Below, one piece after another: positions 20,721 to 20,723 of a stretch of DNA of 20,723 nt. Numbering within the stretch: the stretch's first letter is position 1; each line of letters starts with the position of its first letter. Origin of the DNA: Kipferlia bialata (lineage: Eukaryota; Fornicata); NCBI GenBank assembly GCA_003568945.1, contig BDIP01000087.1, forward strand, positions 1 through 20,723, given 5' to 3'. The position numbers and the translations under genes are program-made. Under the pieces are notes generated by a model, which made no database searches, was not told the DNA's origin, and saw only the letters and a program-made list of their open reading frames with translations.

Positions 20721-20723
20721 CCT

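Noticed and set aside
1-20723. CRISPR array, tRNA, rRNA, transposon or virus-like element
   Set aside because: No regularly spaced repeats, cloverleaf, terminal repeats, transposase, reverse transcriptase or capsid-like coding was seen on either strand.

Overview
This window is nuclear DNA of a gene-dense, intron-rich protist. All coding sequence reads in the standard code. I reconstructed 37 complete GT-AG introns of 50-212 nt. In 33 of them the last bases read CTNAC, then a few pyrimidines, then AG, so branch site and acceptor are fused. That layout is known from Giardia. Together with GC-rich coding sequence and many short introns it points to a fornicate metamonad such as Kipferlia; the lineage is an inference. 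I see no rRNA, tRNA, CRISPR array, transposon or virus-like element.

Layout, left to right: (1) a G-run at the edge, then an uncharacterised acidic-protein gene on the minus strand (96-1388) whose 3' end lies off the window; (2) a small RING-like gene on the plus strand (2377-3039) and tubulin cofactor E (TBCE) on the minus strand (3148-3893). These two converge and both break off at a 46-nt G-run (3042-3087) that looks like a bad join or collapsed gap; (3) a complete plus-strand gene (4221-7085) for an 853-residue protein with three pairs of EF-hand-like motifs spaced by acidic, RS-rich and Pro-rich linkers; (4) a plus-strand acidic coiled-coil protein (7501-9099); (5) a minus-strand gene (9552-13396) for an 1175-residue protein that resembles SCAPER; (6) divergent from it, a complete 12-exon plus-strand importin-5/Kap121 gene (13591-17792, 1106 residues); (7) a minus-strand Ser/Pro-rich protein with Arg-Glu repeats (18443-20634), whose 5' end lies beyond a second G-run.

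Genes mostly sit as divergent or convergent pairs with a few hundred bases between them; three short regions (1389-2376, 3894-4220, 13397-13590) must each serve two genes. Two genes touch tubulin supply: TBCE folds alpha-tubulin, and SCAPER in animals takes part in tubulin mRNA decay. Importin-5 is a housekeeping nuclear import receptor. No operon-like or single-pathway cluster is evident.

The most useful leads are the fused branch-site/acceptor, the EF-hand/RS protein, the SCAPER-like gene near TBCE, duplicated splice sites in the first gene, and the G-run that cuts two genes.
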